Shown piece by piece: positions 24,535-35,200 of a DNA stretch of 64,000 nucleotides. The DNA comes from Naematelia aurantialba (lineage: Eukaryota > Basidiomycota > Tremellomycetes > Tremellales > Naemateliaceae): NCBI GenBank assembly GCA_021527695.1, contig JAKFAO010000006.1:1116001-1180000 (forward strand), read 5' to 3'. The stretch's first letter is position 1; each line of letters opens with the position of its first letter. Below the pieces are notes generated by a model. That model was not told where the DNA came from and made no database searches. It worked only from the letters and a program-made list of their open reading frames with translations. Position numbers and translations under genes: made by a program.

Positions 24535-27442
24535 ATGTTCGTCCTAAAGTCCTGTGAGTCCAACCTTGACACTAACAATTGACGTTTCTGACCACCTTTA
24601 GTGCTTGGCAAGATGTGGGGTATGTCTACACTACCTACACTTGAGCTCATATCCCAGGCAATCCTGCCAACCCCGAAATCATCCAGATCCCGATGGGGCA
24701 GCTATATCTAGTCAGACCAAACAGTATAAAAGGGTCTCGAGAGTGCATGTAAGTCTTGCAATTCGATACCAACTGACGCGCAAGCTTTAAAGACGCAGTC
24801 GCGACCATACGTCGTGCCGGCGTCGACTTCCAGTACCAGCTTGTTGTGACCAAGGCCTATGAAGAAGGCGAAGATCAGCTATTGGAGGAGGACTCTGAAA
24901 GTGAGCAACACCGTTCCGGGAGCACTGACTCTTTCCTAGCGGATGATGAGAGAGTTTTTCTTATCGACGAGAGTTTGGGTTTTCACTTCAGCGTCATTGA
25001 TGGAGCCGCAACCTTTTCTTGGAACGATCTGAGCGGCGACGAAGATGACTTATGGGAATTCGTCAGTGGCAAGGTGAGCTGAATGATCGTCTGGAGCTCA
25101 CTGTAGCGAGTTTCCAAACCAACCAACGATTTGTTTGAAATGACTCTGCTCCATTGCATGTACGAGAGGGCAAGTTTTGTCTTGGTTGTCTAATCTGATT
25201 AATTTCAGAAATTTCAACGGCCTCATGAGGAAGCCTCTGAAGCCGATCTTAACAAATTGCGGACAGGAGTCGAGGCATCTGGCTCTTCCATAAGTTTGCC
25301 AGAAAACTCGAAGTCGCCAACGGAAGCTGAAGATCCGTTCAAGGATGTCCCCGTCCTCTCGCGCGACAAAGCTGAGTTATATCTATTCGACACAGAGGCG
25401 GATGTTTTTGTCGTGCAAGAGAAAAATGTAGATGTGGATGTAGCCTTAAACGGCGAGTACGACAGTGAGGAAATGTCAATGATCTCTGTTGACGCTAGAT
25501 TGGATCATCGTGCGGCATGAACAAACGCCGTTCATCTCACTGCCAATCGACGCCGAGATGAATCCGCGTTTCGACATGGTAAATCCTCATGACTATCTCA
25601 GCTAACGGCAGTCCAATCATGCGTTCATGTTTACGTTCAAGGAGACCGAGGGCCTTCCTGGCATAACCTGGTGCCTTAAATTTGAGCCAGAGATCTTCGC
25701 CGACTGGAAGGACCGGTTCACCATCCATCTCTGGGAGGGGAAGAATAGGCAAAGCTACGCAAAGGCGAAGGCAGATGAGCAGCGCTATATCCAGGATGCG
25801 TATGGGGATATCGAAATGGCCAGCACAGACACTGATAGTGTCGAGGAGGATGACGAGGGCAGTCTTAAGGATGAGGGTGAATCACAGGAGAGCGATGTCG
25901 ATCCGGTTGAGGGAGACTCCTTCTATGAGAACAACCCAGCAGAGGCGGTATTCAGCGCAGGGTCAAAAAATGAGCAGCTCGCTGTCGGCTACAAAGACGA
26001 TCTGTCTTTCGTCGCTCGTGGTGACATGATCGGCGTTTTCGCTCCAAAGGACAATCAGATGCGCTTTCGCACAACAATCGATCGAGTGAAGGATCTGAAA
26101 GGGAAAAACTTCTCTCCAAATAGGGTATGGTCTCGTCACCTGGTGAAGCTAACGTCCTCCTAGATGATGCTGCATAATCAAGATAGTGACATGTTGCTAC
26201 TTGATCCATCCAATCGCAGCTCCGTGTTCCGTATGGACCTCGAGTACGGCAAAGTTGTCGATGAATGGAAAATATCGGACGCGATCTCAGTAGATAATAT
26301 CATTCCTGAGTGAGTCTATCTTAGGAGTGTAACATCACTGTGACTGATTTCTTCATAGCTCCAAATATGCGCAAATGAATCCCCAGCAGACCCTGGTGGG
26401 GCACTGTCAGCGGATCATCGTACGAAGTGATCTACGCTGACTATTCCCCAGCTCACAATGGCTTGTTTCGTATTGACCCACGAATTGCTGGGAATAAATT
26501 GGTGGAGACCCAATTCAAGCAATACGCTACTAAGAATGACTTCTCCGCCGCGGTCACCACAGAAAGCGGAAAGCTTGCTGTTGCCAGTAACAAGGGAGAC
26601 ATAAGGTTGTTCGACCAGATTGGAAAGAACGCAAAGGTCCGTCGTATAAAGAACACAATTGACCATTCCAGACGGCTCTACCTGCCTTGGGAGATCCTAT
26701 CATTGGCGTTGATGTATCAGCCGACGGACGCTGGCTAGTTGCAACTTGCAAGACTTATCTGTTGCTACTTGATCTGCTTATCGGAGATGGTCGCTTCAAA
26801 GGTGCCCTGGGTTTCGACCGCAGTTTCCCGGCGGATAGCAAGCCAATTCCTAGGCGATTGCAATTGAAACCAGAGCATGTGGCTTACATGGTGGACCCCG
26901 TTTCCTTTACGCCAGCTCGGTAAGTCATGAAGAAGTGCTGGCGATCGCGTCTTGACGACATCAGCTTCAATACCGGTATGAACGAGGCCGAAAAGACGAT
27001 TGTAACTTCCACTGGAAGATATGTTGTCACCTGTACGTGGCTCGATTTTATGAGTGCTCATACTGTAGGGAACTTTCGACGCCTGAAACAAGGCAGATTT
27101 GACGATTACCAGATCAAGGCGAGCTCGCTGGCATTCCATATTGTCCTTCGAAACTGATCATGCGGTCTAGCAATACGATTCAAGAGTAGTTGCTGATAAC
27201 TTTAAATTCGGAGCGGATAAGAACATCATTGTTGCTTTGGAGCATAATGTCCTGATGGCAGAGAAGAAAGACTTAACAAAGGTGAGATATGTTGGTTGCA
27301 CTGGTCGCAGTGGCCACGAATGATTGGCTGACGATCCTTGGACTAGCCGTCTCGCGCTTCACTAGCTCCCAGACCGTCTGCCGCCACGCCTGTCAAGAAG
27401 GTCAGAGATTCGCACAGCGCCATTGTACATAGTCCATATTGA
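24535..27442 (+). CDS. VID27: VID27-family cytoplasmic/vacuole-related protein
   Basis: Homologue of yeast Vid27, linked by name to vacuolar import and degradation of gluconeogenic enzymes; molecular activity is not known. The start MFVLKS is followed by two short introns, then LLGKMWGNPANPEIIQIPMGQLYLVRP, the characteristic N-terminus. Next come VATIRRAGVDFQYQLVVTKA and an acidic middle with DSVEEDDEGSLKDEG (about 25840). The C-terminal half resembles a WD-like beta propeller: VGYKDDLSFVARGDMIGVFA, LLDPSNRSSVFRMDLEYGKVVDEW and GVDVSADGRWLVATC. The final exon ends SAIVHSPY with the stop at 27440-27442. Divergent from RPT2 with 211 bp between starts. Confidence 0.88.
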
Positions 27443-27680
27443 TGCAGCCCGTCTCTTGACGGAGTAATTACTATATCGACGTGTGTTCCTCCACGTCGAC
27501 TTTTCGCTTAGGCCCCGACACAGTACATACATAGAATGCGCTCCCGATCCGCCGAAGCCTGTGTCCTCTTAGACATCTCCCTCAAACCGGTCTCTTATCT
27601 GACTGACAGTTGTTACCCGATCTTATACCTGTGTCACGAACCTGTCCCAAGCAGTGATGGCTTGAGACAGGATGGGCCAC

Positions 27681-28087
27681 TGTCATGACGGACACGTCGT
27701 CGAGTCGTCACGTGACTAACCACGCGACCGGGACGTCTGCATGGTACGTGGGGCTCGAGGAACTCGTCTAGGTTGAACAAGTATCTACTCTTTCTCGACG
27801 AGAGTATTAGAATTTACCAGTTTGTAGTGAGGTGCCTCAGCAAACCTCGATTGAGTCCCATAGTCCAAGACCCAACAATCCCGTTCTAACTTCGACAGGT
27901 CTGCAACCACTCATCTGAGTTCTTCTAGATCGCCCAAGTCCAAATCCACGTCTCCATGCCCAGGTCCCACTCCCAAGTCAAGTCATTCCTCATTCTCTCA
28001 ACGAGTTCTCATGGAACTCGTCCAAGTCCAAGCCAGTCGTTGTGCAGCGGGCCCAGGTCGCCGAAGTTAGACCGGAGCATCGTGACA
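27681..28087. repeat. Nested solo LTR, family C (407 bp)
   Basis: Starts TGTCATGACGGACACG and ends ATCGTGACA, flanked by GCCAC (27676-27680) and ACCAC (28088-28092), a 5-bp duplication with one mismatch. It interrupts the inverted family-B LTR. The flanking sequence rejoins as continuous LTR B once it and one duplication copy are removed. The termini TGTCA/TGACA resemble family B, but the inside differs. Orientation is not known. Confidence 0.8.
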
Positions 28088-28336
28088 ACCACAAAGGTTT
28101 ACTAAGCTTGGCCTACGTCTGACGGGTGTAGGCCATGAAGCTTGTGGATTGGCTGGACGACAAGCACTGACCAGCCTGGTCGAGGAGGTAGCATCGACCA
28201 GGAGTTCGAGATGAGTGCGAGGAAAGCGTTAGATAAATAAAAGACTGGAGAACTACAAGACTACAAAATGTGCACCCGTTTATACCTCTGGCATCGTGGC
28301 TCCACCACGCATAGGTTTAGCCATGATACGGGCTTC

Positions 28337-28680
28337 TGTTACGTCCCGTAACCCAGTGGTATATTCAGATTAGTAATCATTCCCACACATTAGTAATCTT
28401 TCTCGCAGATTTATAAGCAAGGACCATAGGAACCAGCTGATTGATAAGTAGCTTAGTAAGCGCTTATTCAGCAAAGCCCTAATCCTCGGTATATGCTCAA
28501 GGTATATAAGACACGAGTTAGATAACACTTTCCTTTCTTCTCTGTCAATGAAATATCATAAGTTACTCATCTAAAAGTGACACTTGCCATCGTCCATTCG
28601 TCTCCAGCTTGCTTTCTTCGCCAGTCGCCATCGTCCCCTGAGACTAGAGTTCGTCACTCTCTAGTTTCCCAGGCGTAACA
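28337..28680. repeat. Nested solo LTR, family D (344 bp)
   Basis: Starts TGTTACGTCCCGTAACC and ends CCAGGCGTAACA, flanked on both sides by GCTTC (28332-28336 and 28681-28685). It is inserted in the same inverted family-B LTR as family C. Inside it a GTATATAAGACACG stretch near 28502 could be its TATA region. Confidence 0.85.
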
Positions 28681-28927
28681 GCTTCCACGATGGTACTTCC
28701 CACTGCTCGCTACTATAAGGACTTCCACAATGATACTTGCCACTATTTGCTACTATGAGCTTTTCCATGATGGGTCAAGCCACGGTGCTGTGGGTCATGA
28801 CAATCCAGACCGGGTCATGGCAACCTGTAATTGCCCCCAACATCACAATCTGCACACTATGTCACGGGGAGATGACAAGAGTACGGGGACTGTGGGCTAA
28901 TTAATGTCTCTGGCTTGTCTTGCAGAG

Positions 28928-29345
28928 TGTTACGACCCGTCCTTGATTGACCTCAAGCTAATTAAAGACGAGTGGAAAGCTGTCATTTACTCAAGTTGAG
29001 CGGAGTGCTCGGGTTCTTGTGAATTGATTGACAGATGGGTAGGCATAATGAGCTTGGTAGGATCCAGCAAGCTTGGGGAGGTGGTGTAGGTGGTCAGGCA
29101 GTGTTGAGGTCTAGCGAGGTAAACCTATGATATTTTGATCCTTAGGGAAGAAGTCAGACTCCCTCCCCAAGGTGCAACTTATATACCTTGTGGGTGTCTC
29201 ATCCGGCGAGGTTACTGAGCTCTTCTAGAGACAGCTCTTGAGACTCTCACAGGACACCTCTTGAGACTCTTCTAGAGAGTCTCTCCGATACGTCTCTCCA
29301 ATATCTCCGATATGTCTCTATAATTGTTATGGCCGGGTCATAACA
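28928..29345. repeat. Older copy of LTR family A (418 bp)
   Basis: Starts TGTTACGACCCGTCCTTG and ends GGCCGGGTCATAACA. It aligns along its length with the two 466-bp family-A copies at 30045 and 35002 but is shorter and has many substitutions (for example AGACGAGTGG for AGACGTGTGG). The flanking five bases (CAGAG and AAGTG) do not match, so no target duplication remains. Confidence 0.82.
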
Positions 29346-30034
29346 AAGTGGGAGAAGGATGTGAGAGGACTGAGATAAAATAAAAGACTGAAGAACTACA
29401 AGACTTGTTACGACCCTGTCAGGACACTGCCATCAACCAATTGGTTACGTAACAGGCTCGTAACACCTAGCATCCATGTCCATGCCACCTGGCAACATAC
29501 GGTGCCACCCTCGACCATATGGCACCACCCCCACCATGTGGGACCACCTGGCATGGCCTTTTTATTACTTATTGGAGTAACTGCCATACGGATGGGTGGA
29601 GTGCCAGCTGGTGCCAGATGGCAGGAAGTGTGCCATATGGCAGGGACCTCCGAGTATATAAGATGCAGCATACCAATCCCTCCTGTCTTCTTCCCCAAGG
29701 ATCAAATTATCATAGGTTACATAGTCACAGGCTCTCCCCTGCGTTCATAGACTAGACCATATATTTCGTGCTCGCCCCCTCCAACTCTCTATGGGGAATC
29801 CTTCTGAGCTCTTGGGGTTGCCGCCTCCTTGCCACTCGTCCTGCTTTGACCCAACAGCCGTCGGCCAAGTCACAAGTTTACGGATCACTAGGCGTAATCC
29901 CAGTCCTCGAGTTTACAACTCTCCCACCGTTGCTTTCCACGTCGTCTCCGGTTTTCAGCCTGCCGGGTACGAGTTGTAACAAGACTCTAAAATGTGCACC
30001 CTTTTATACGTCTGGCATTCTGGCTCTGCCACGC
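29346..30034 (-). repeat. Inverted fragment of LTR family B, split by LTR family E
   Basis: Outside the nested LTR, the sequence (ATGTGAGAGG, AAATAAAAGACT, then GTGCACCCTTTTATACGTCTGGCATTC) is the reverse complement of the middle of the element's LTR. It is cut on the left by the old family-A LTR and on the right by the start of the chromovirus 5' LTR at 30035. Confidence 0.7.
29406..29982. repeat. Nested solo LTR, family E (577 bp)
   Basis: Starts TGTTACGACCCTGTCAGG and ends GAGTTGTAACA, flanked by AGACT on both sides (29401-29405 and 29983-29987). It sits in the inverted family-B fragment. It contains tandem-like GGCACC/GCCATATGG words and a GAGTATATAAGATG TATA-like stretch at about 29653. 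The short open frames inside show no domain and are not called as genes. Confidence 0.85.
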
Positions 30035-30044
30035 TGTCATGACC

Positions 30045-30510
30045 TGTTACGACCCGTCCTTGATTGACCTCAAGCTAATCAAAGACGTGTGGAAAGCTGT
30101 CGTTTACAAGGGGTGAGCTAAGTGCTCGGGTTCTTGTGACTTGGTCGACAGTAGGGTAGACGTGATGAGCTAGGAAGGATCCGGCAAGCTCAAGGGGGAA
30201 GTGAAGATGTGACTAGAGTGCTTGGGCAGCGATGAGGTCTAGCGATGTAACTTATGATATTTTGATCCTTAGGGAAGAAGTCAGACTCCCTCCCCAAGGT
30301 GCAACTTATATACCTTGTGGGTGTCTCATCCCGCGAGGTATCCGAGCCCTTCTAGAGACGTCTCTAGAGCAGAGCTCTAGAGACTGTTTCTAGAGACAGC
30401 TCTTGAGACTCTCACGGGACACCTCTTGAGACTCTTCTAGAGAGTCTCTCCGATACGTCTCTCCGATAACTCCGATATGTCTCTATAAGGGTTATGACCG
30501 GGTCATAACA
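30045..30510. repeat. Solo LTR family A inserted in the 5' LTR (466 bp)
   Basis: Starts TGTTACGACCCGTCC and ends CCGGGTCATAACA, flanked by TGACC (30040-30044 and 30511-30515). It has the same length as, and only a few differences from, the copy at 35002-35467. It contains the perfect 18-bp palindrome TCTAGAGACGTCTCTAGA at 30351-30368 and several degenerate GAGACTCT repeats. Confidence 0.93.
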
Positions 30511-30750
30511 TGACCCGGTCCGGATTGTCATGACCCACGTTGTGGTTTGACCCATCGTGGAAAAGCTCATAGTAGCAAACCGTGGAAAGTATCATCGTGG
30601 AAAAGCTCATAGTAGCAAACCGTGGAAAGTATTATCGTGGAAAAGCTCATAGTAGCAAATAGTGGAAAGTCTTATCGTGGAGGTACTTATCGTGGTTGAA
30701 CCATGCGTGGAAGAGCCACAATGAGCGTGGAAGAGCCACGATGCCAGAGG

Positions 30751-30758
30751 TATAAAAG
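30751..30758 (+). promoter_or_regulatory. TATA box of the LTR promoter
   Basis: TATAAAAG in the 5' LTR. The sequence AGTCTTTTATTTAT, complementary to the primer-binding site, begins 37 bp downstream and is the likely RNA 5' end. The 3' LTR and its truncated tandem copy have the same TATAAAAGG arrangement. Confidence 0.65.
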
Positions 30759-31057
30759 GATGCGCATTTTGTAGTTTGTAGTTCTCCAGTCTTTTATTTA
30801 TCTCACATTCTTTCCTCACGTTCTTCCCTCACATTCTTTCCTCACGTTCTTCCCTCACATTCTTCCCTCACATTCTTCTCACACTCATCTCGCACTCCTG
30901 GTCGACGCTACCTCGTCAACCAGGCTGGTCACCGCTTGCTGTCCGATCAATCCACAAGCTTCACGGTCTACACCCGTCAGATGTAGGCCAAGCTTAGTAA
31001 ACCTTTGCGGTCCATCCTGTCTCAAGCCATCACTACTTGGGACAGGTTCGTGACAGT

Positions 31058-31071
31058 ATAAATAAAAGACT
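31058..31071 (+). promoter_or_regulatory. Primer-binding site, self-priming type
   Basis: ATAAATAAAAGACT lies 2 nt after the 5' LTR. It is the exact reverse complement (14 of 14) of AGTCTTTTATTTAT at 30788-30801 in the LTR. No complement to a common tRNA 3' end is evident. The arrangement matches the self-priming of Tf1/sushi-type chromoviruses, in which the RNA 5' end folds back as primer. Confidence 0.7.
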
Positions 31072-31094
31072 CCCGCTTGTGATTGGTTATCACC

Positions 31095-32251
31095 ATGCCC
31101 CCTAAGCGGTCCGAACCCATCTTGGAACCCTCCTCGCCATTCAACTCACCATCTGTGATGGCTACGACTACCGACAACCGGTTACAGGCTCTAGAGGGAT
31201 CCCTCCAAACCCTCATTGCTCAACAAACACAACTTCAACAAGAGAACATGTTACTACGTCAACAACTTGATACTGCTCTTGCAGAAGTTCGTCATCACGA
31301 CTTGCCGGAAGATCCTTCAACTGGTCATAATGGCGAAGATGCTGTGGCTCATGGAGTGGAGACAACACCTCGACCGGAGCGAGGCTTGTCTCTTGCCCCA
31401 AGTGCAGCCATTGCATCATCGGTTACCACTGGCAAACCATCGGAACCCAAGGTTGCTAGTCCCGAGTTCTTCAATGGTCAACGCAACAGACTGTCAACAT
31501 TCATTACTCAAGTAATGATGGTCATCAGCCTCCAGCCTACTCGCTTCCCCAGCGAGACTTCCAAGATCTTCTACATGGGTTCTTTCCTCCGTGATGTGGC
31601 CTTCCTCTGGTTCCAGCCCTACGTGGTAGCTTCCCCTCAACCAGACTTCATGAAGAGCTTTGAAAGCTTCTGTCATGAGCTGAGGACCACGTTTGGCGAC
31701 CCAGATGAGGTTGGCACTGCGGAGCGACAACTGTATGCCCTTCGACAACGCACTTCTGTTTCCGCCTACCTTGCGGAATTCATGCGTTATGCTGTGCTCA
31801 TCAAGTGGAATGATGAAGCAAAGGCAGCACAATTCTACCGGGGTCTTAAAGATCCTATCAAGGATGAGCTCTCACGAAGTGGTAAACCTCGGAAGCTCAA
31901 GGATCTACAAGATGCTGCAGTCCGCATTGATACTCGTCTATTTGAAAGACAAGTCGAACGGACTGACAGAGGTACAAGTCGAGCCCTACTTCGACAATTA
32001 GTAGGCCACAGACAAACCTGCATGCTGCGTTCCAGCCGAGTTCTACCACAACTCGACGAGGTAGACTCACCCCGGCCGAGTATCAACATCGCAAGGATAA
32101 TAACCTCTGTCTTTACTGTGGTGATAAAGGGCATGTGGTCCTAAAATGCCCAGTAGCTCCACCTGCAAGACAGAGGGTCTCGTCCACACAATCGGCTCAG
32201 GCGACTTCAAAGAACACAAACGTAGGCAATTCTGGGACGGGAAAAGCCTAG
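31095..32251 (+). pseudogene. gag: gag of the chromovirus, with an internal frame break
   Basis: Structural capsid gene. The first ATG in frame is 31095 (MPPKRSEPILEPSSP), followed by a coiled-coil-like segment with LQTLIAQQTQLQQENMLLRQ. The retrotransposon gag domain runs from about 31450 to 31930 (FYMGSFLRDVAFLWFQPYV, ERQLYALRQRTSVSAYLAEF, AAQFYRGLKDPIKDELS). After about 31966 the conserved sequence moves to another frame, where LTPAEYQHRKDNN leads to the zinc knuckle CLYCGDKGHVVLKC (32108-32150). That frame ends at the TAG at 32249-32251. A single-frame gag therefore needs an indel corrected between 31967 and about 32060. It may be mutational decay or a sequencing error. Confidence 0.85.
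32239..32245 (+). promoter_or_regulatory. -1 ribosomal frameshift heptamer between gag and pol
   Basis: G GGA AAA in the gag frame is a canonical X XXY YYZ slippery site, one codon before the gag stop TAG at 32249. A -1 slip here enters exactly the frame that stays open through protease and reverse transcriptase. No downstream pseudoknot was modelled. Confidence 0.6.
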
Positions 32252-35200
32252 ACCTCCAACCTTTACCCAAGAGGAATCTGGGGTTGGAGTGTCCCTCCTC
32301 ACAGATTCCTACGCAGTTGGTTTCTAGTATTGAACAGTTGGACCCCCTCTCAGTAGACCATAATCCCCATCAACAATTGACTTTGAAGTTCGGACTTGCT
32401 GGCTCAAGTCCAACTTATGAAGCCCTTGTTGATAGCGGTGCTACTAACAATTTCTTAGACAAAGGCTTTGCTCAAGAACAAAACATCAAGCTCGTTAAAA
32501 TTCGACCGATCCCAATCTCTCTGATCAATGGTGCTGGACAACGCTCTGTCATTCACCACGAAGCAATGGTCCATCTGGAACTCGAAAAACCTTTCCAGCC
32601 CAGTTGGGTACGCTTCCTTGTTATGAACATGCCATCATACCCCATCGTATTAGGCATGCCATGGCTCGGAGAGCACAACCCTCACATTAGCTGGGCCCAG
32701 CGCACCATTACTCCCAGCCATACCCACCTGGAACAACCTGCAACAGGAACGCTACCACAATTGATGACGGTGACAAGTTCAAGTTCCAGCGATAAACAGA
32801 TGGTCCCAGTGGAGTATCACGATTTCCTGGATGTCTTCAGCAAACAGAAGGCAGACACTCTTCCCGAGCATCGACCATTTGACCACACCATTCCCCTGGA
32901 AGAAGGCAAGTCACCACCCTGGGGACCAATTTACTCCGCCTCGGAGAAGGAGCTTGGCACATTAAAGGAATACTTGGATGAGAACCTCAAGAAAGGTTTC
33001 ATCATACATTCGGAGTCACCTGCAGGAGCCCCCATCCTCTTTGTGAAAAAGAAGGATGGCTCCTTACGCCTCTGTGTCGACTACCGAGGACTCAACCGAA
33101 TCACCATCAAGAATCGCTACCCTCTCCCTCTAATCCCGGAAATGCTAGACCGGTTACGCAGTGCCAAGATCTTCACAAAGATTGATCTACGAGGTGCATA
33201 CAACCTTCTACGCATTGCTAAGGGAGATGAGTGGAAGACGGCATTCCGCACTCGGTATGGCCTCTACGAGTATTTAGTCATGCCGTTTGGCTTGACTAAT
33301 GCTCCTGCCTCATTTCAACACCTCATGAACCACAACTTCCGCGACATGCTGGATCAGTATGTCATTTGCTACTTGGACGACATCTTAGTGTTCAGTCAAA
33401 ATCTCGAAGATCATCACAGACATGTCCGTGCAGTTCTACAGCGTTTGCGTGAAACAGCCCTTTATGCGAAGGCAGAAAAGTGCGAGTTTCACCAAACCAG
33501 TATAGAATTCCTCGGCTTTGTGATAAGTGATCAAGGGATTTCGATGGATACCAAGAAGGTTCAAACGATTTTGGATTGGCCCGAGCCAACCAACTTGAAC
33601 GAAGTTAGATCCTTCCTTGGATTCTGTAACTTCTACCGACGCTTCATCAAGGACTATTCGACAATTGTCCAACCCATCGTCAAGCTTACCAAAAGGGACG
33701 TACCCTATGAATGGGGCCCTCAACAGCAAGAAGCTAGTCGACAGCTACGACAAGCTTTTACTTCGGCTGACTTACTTCGCCACTTCGACCCAGAGAAGCA
33801 ACTGGTTTTGGAAACCGATGCTTCTGATTATGCGCTGGCAGGTATCCTATCACATGAAGAGGACGGAAAATTATTCCCGATTGCCTTCATGTCTCGAAAG
33901 ATGGTACCAGCCGAGCTCAACTATGAGATCCACGACAAAGAAATGCTGGCCATCGTTAGCTCTTTCAAAGAGTGGCGGCATTACCTCGAAGGAGCCCAAC
34001 ACCCCATCAAGGTTTATACCGATCATCGTAGCCTGGAGTATTTTACGACATCCAAGCAACTGAATCGACGACAAGCCAGATGGTCGGAGTTCTTGGCAGA
34101 CTTCCATTTCAGTATACATTACCGACCTGGCGTGCAGGGAACGAAGCCTGACGCACTTACTCGACGCAGGGATTATCACCCTCTACAACGTGGATCGAGT
34201 TTGACAATCGAGTCAAACCCGCAGAACTACCAGCAGCTCCTTAAGCCTGGTCAGTACTTAGCGGTTGCCAGTACTACAATGGACATTTCTTCCCAACTGG
34301 AACCCTTTCGAGACAGTCTCAGGAGAGACTCTACAGTGACAGACTACCTGGAGAAAGCAGGTACTCCCTCGGATCAGCATCCCTTCTGGATCGACGATCA
34401 ACAGCTACTTCGACATAATCAGCAGTATTATGTGCCTCCCGATTTGCAATTATCGGTGACGAAATCCCGACATGATGCCCTTACAGCAGGACATCCTGGA
34501 CGACGCAAAACATTGCAATTGATCCAACGAAATTATTGGTGGCCCTCAATGAAGGCTTACATCAATCACTACGTGGATAGTTGTGACCTTTGCTGCCGTA
34601 CCAAGACTCGACGACACCTCCCATACAGTGCTCTCAAGTCTTTGCCTGTTCCACCTTACCCATGGACCTCGATTTCAATGGATTTGATAGAGTGGCTACC
34701 TGCCTCTTCTAAATTCAATTCCATTCTGGTCATTGTCGATCGGTTAACCAAAATGGCGATCTTCATCCCTACAACAACCGATCTGACTTCTGAGGAGCTT
34801 GCAAAATTATACGTTCATCACGTATTTGCTAAACACGGAATCCCGACAAGCATTGTCTCCGACCGCGGGTCGGAATTTACCTCTCGATTCTGGCGGGCAT
34901 TCACCCAACTCCTCCGAATGGAGTCTCACCTCAGTACCGCTTTCCATCCCGAGACAGATGGACAGACTGAGCGCGTCAATCAAGTATTGGAACAGTACTT
35001 GTGTTACGACCCGTCCTTGATTGACCTCAAGCTAATCAAAGACGTGGGGAAAGCTGTCGTTTACAAGGGGTGAGCTAAGTGCTCGGGTTCTTGTGACTTG
35101 GTCGACAGTAGGGTAGACATAATGAGCTAGGAAGGATCCGGCAAGCTCAAGGGGGAAGTGAAGATGTGACTAGAGTGCTTGGGCAGCGATGAGGTCTAGC

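Larger units (their letters stand above)
27632..28822 (-). repeat. Solo LTR of family B (inverted), split by two nested solo LTRs
   Basis: Read on the minus strand this is a solo copy of the LTR of the chromovirus at 30035-37071. The plus strand begins TGTCACGAACCTGTCCC and ends CCGGGTCATGGCA, reverse complements of the element's LTR end and start. It is flanked by the 5-bp duplication ACCTG (27627-27631 and 28823-28827). Two other solo LTRs, at 27681-28087 and 28337-28680, lie inside it. Without them and their duplications about 430 bp remain, against about 550 bp for the element's LTRs; the CT-rich repeated part is shorter here. Sequence divergence suggests an older insertion. Confidence 0.88.
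30035..31055 (+). repeat. 5' LTR of the chromovirus (family B), interrupted
   Basis: Begins TGTCATGACC, is broken at 30045 by a solo LTR of family A, resumes at 30511 with CCGGTCCGGATTGTCATGAC after the duplicated TGACC, and ends GGTTCGTGACA. Without the insertion it is 550 bp, against 548 bp for the 3' LTR. It holds three copies of a 39-bp unit (CATCGTGGAAAAGCTCATAG core, about 30552-30680), where the 3' LTR has two. Confidence 0.92.

Noticed and set aside
29502..29755. Open frames inside LTR family E
   Set aside because: They lie wholly in an LTR bounded by a target duplication, show no domain and reflect GGCACC-type repeats.
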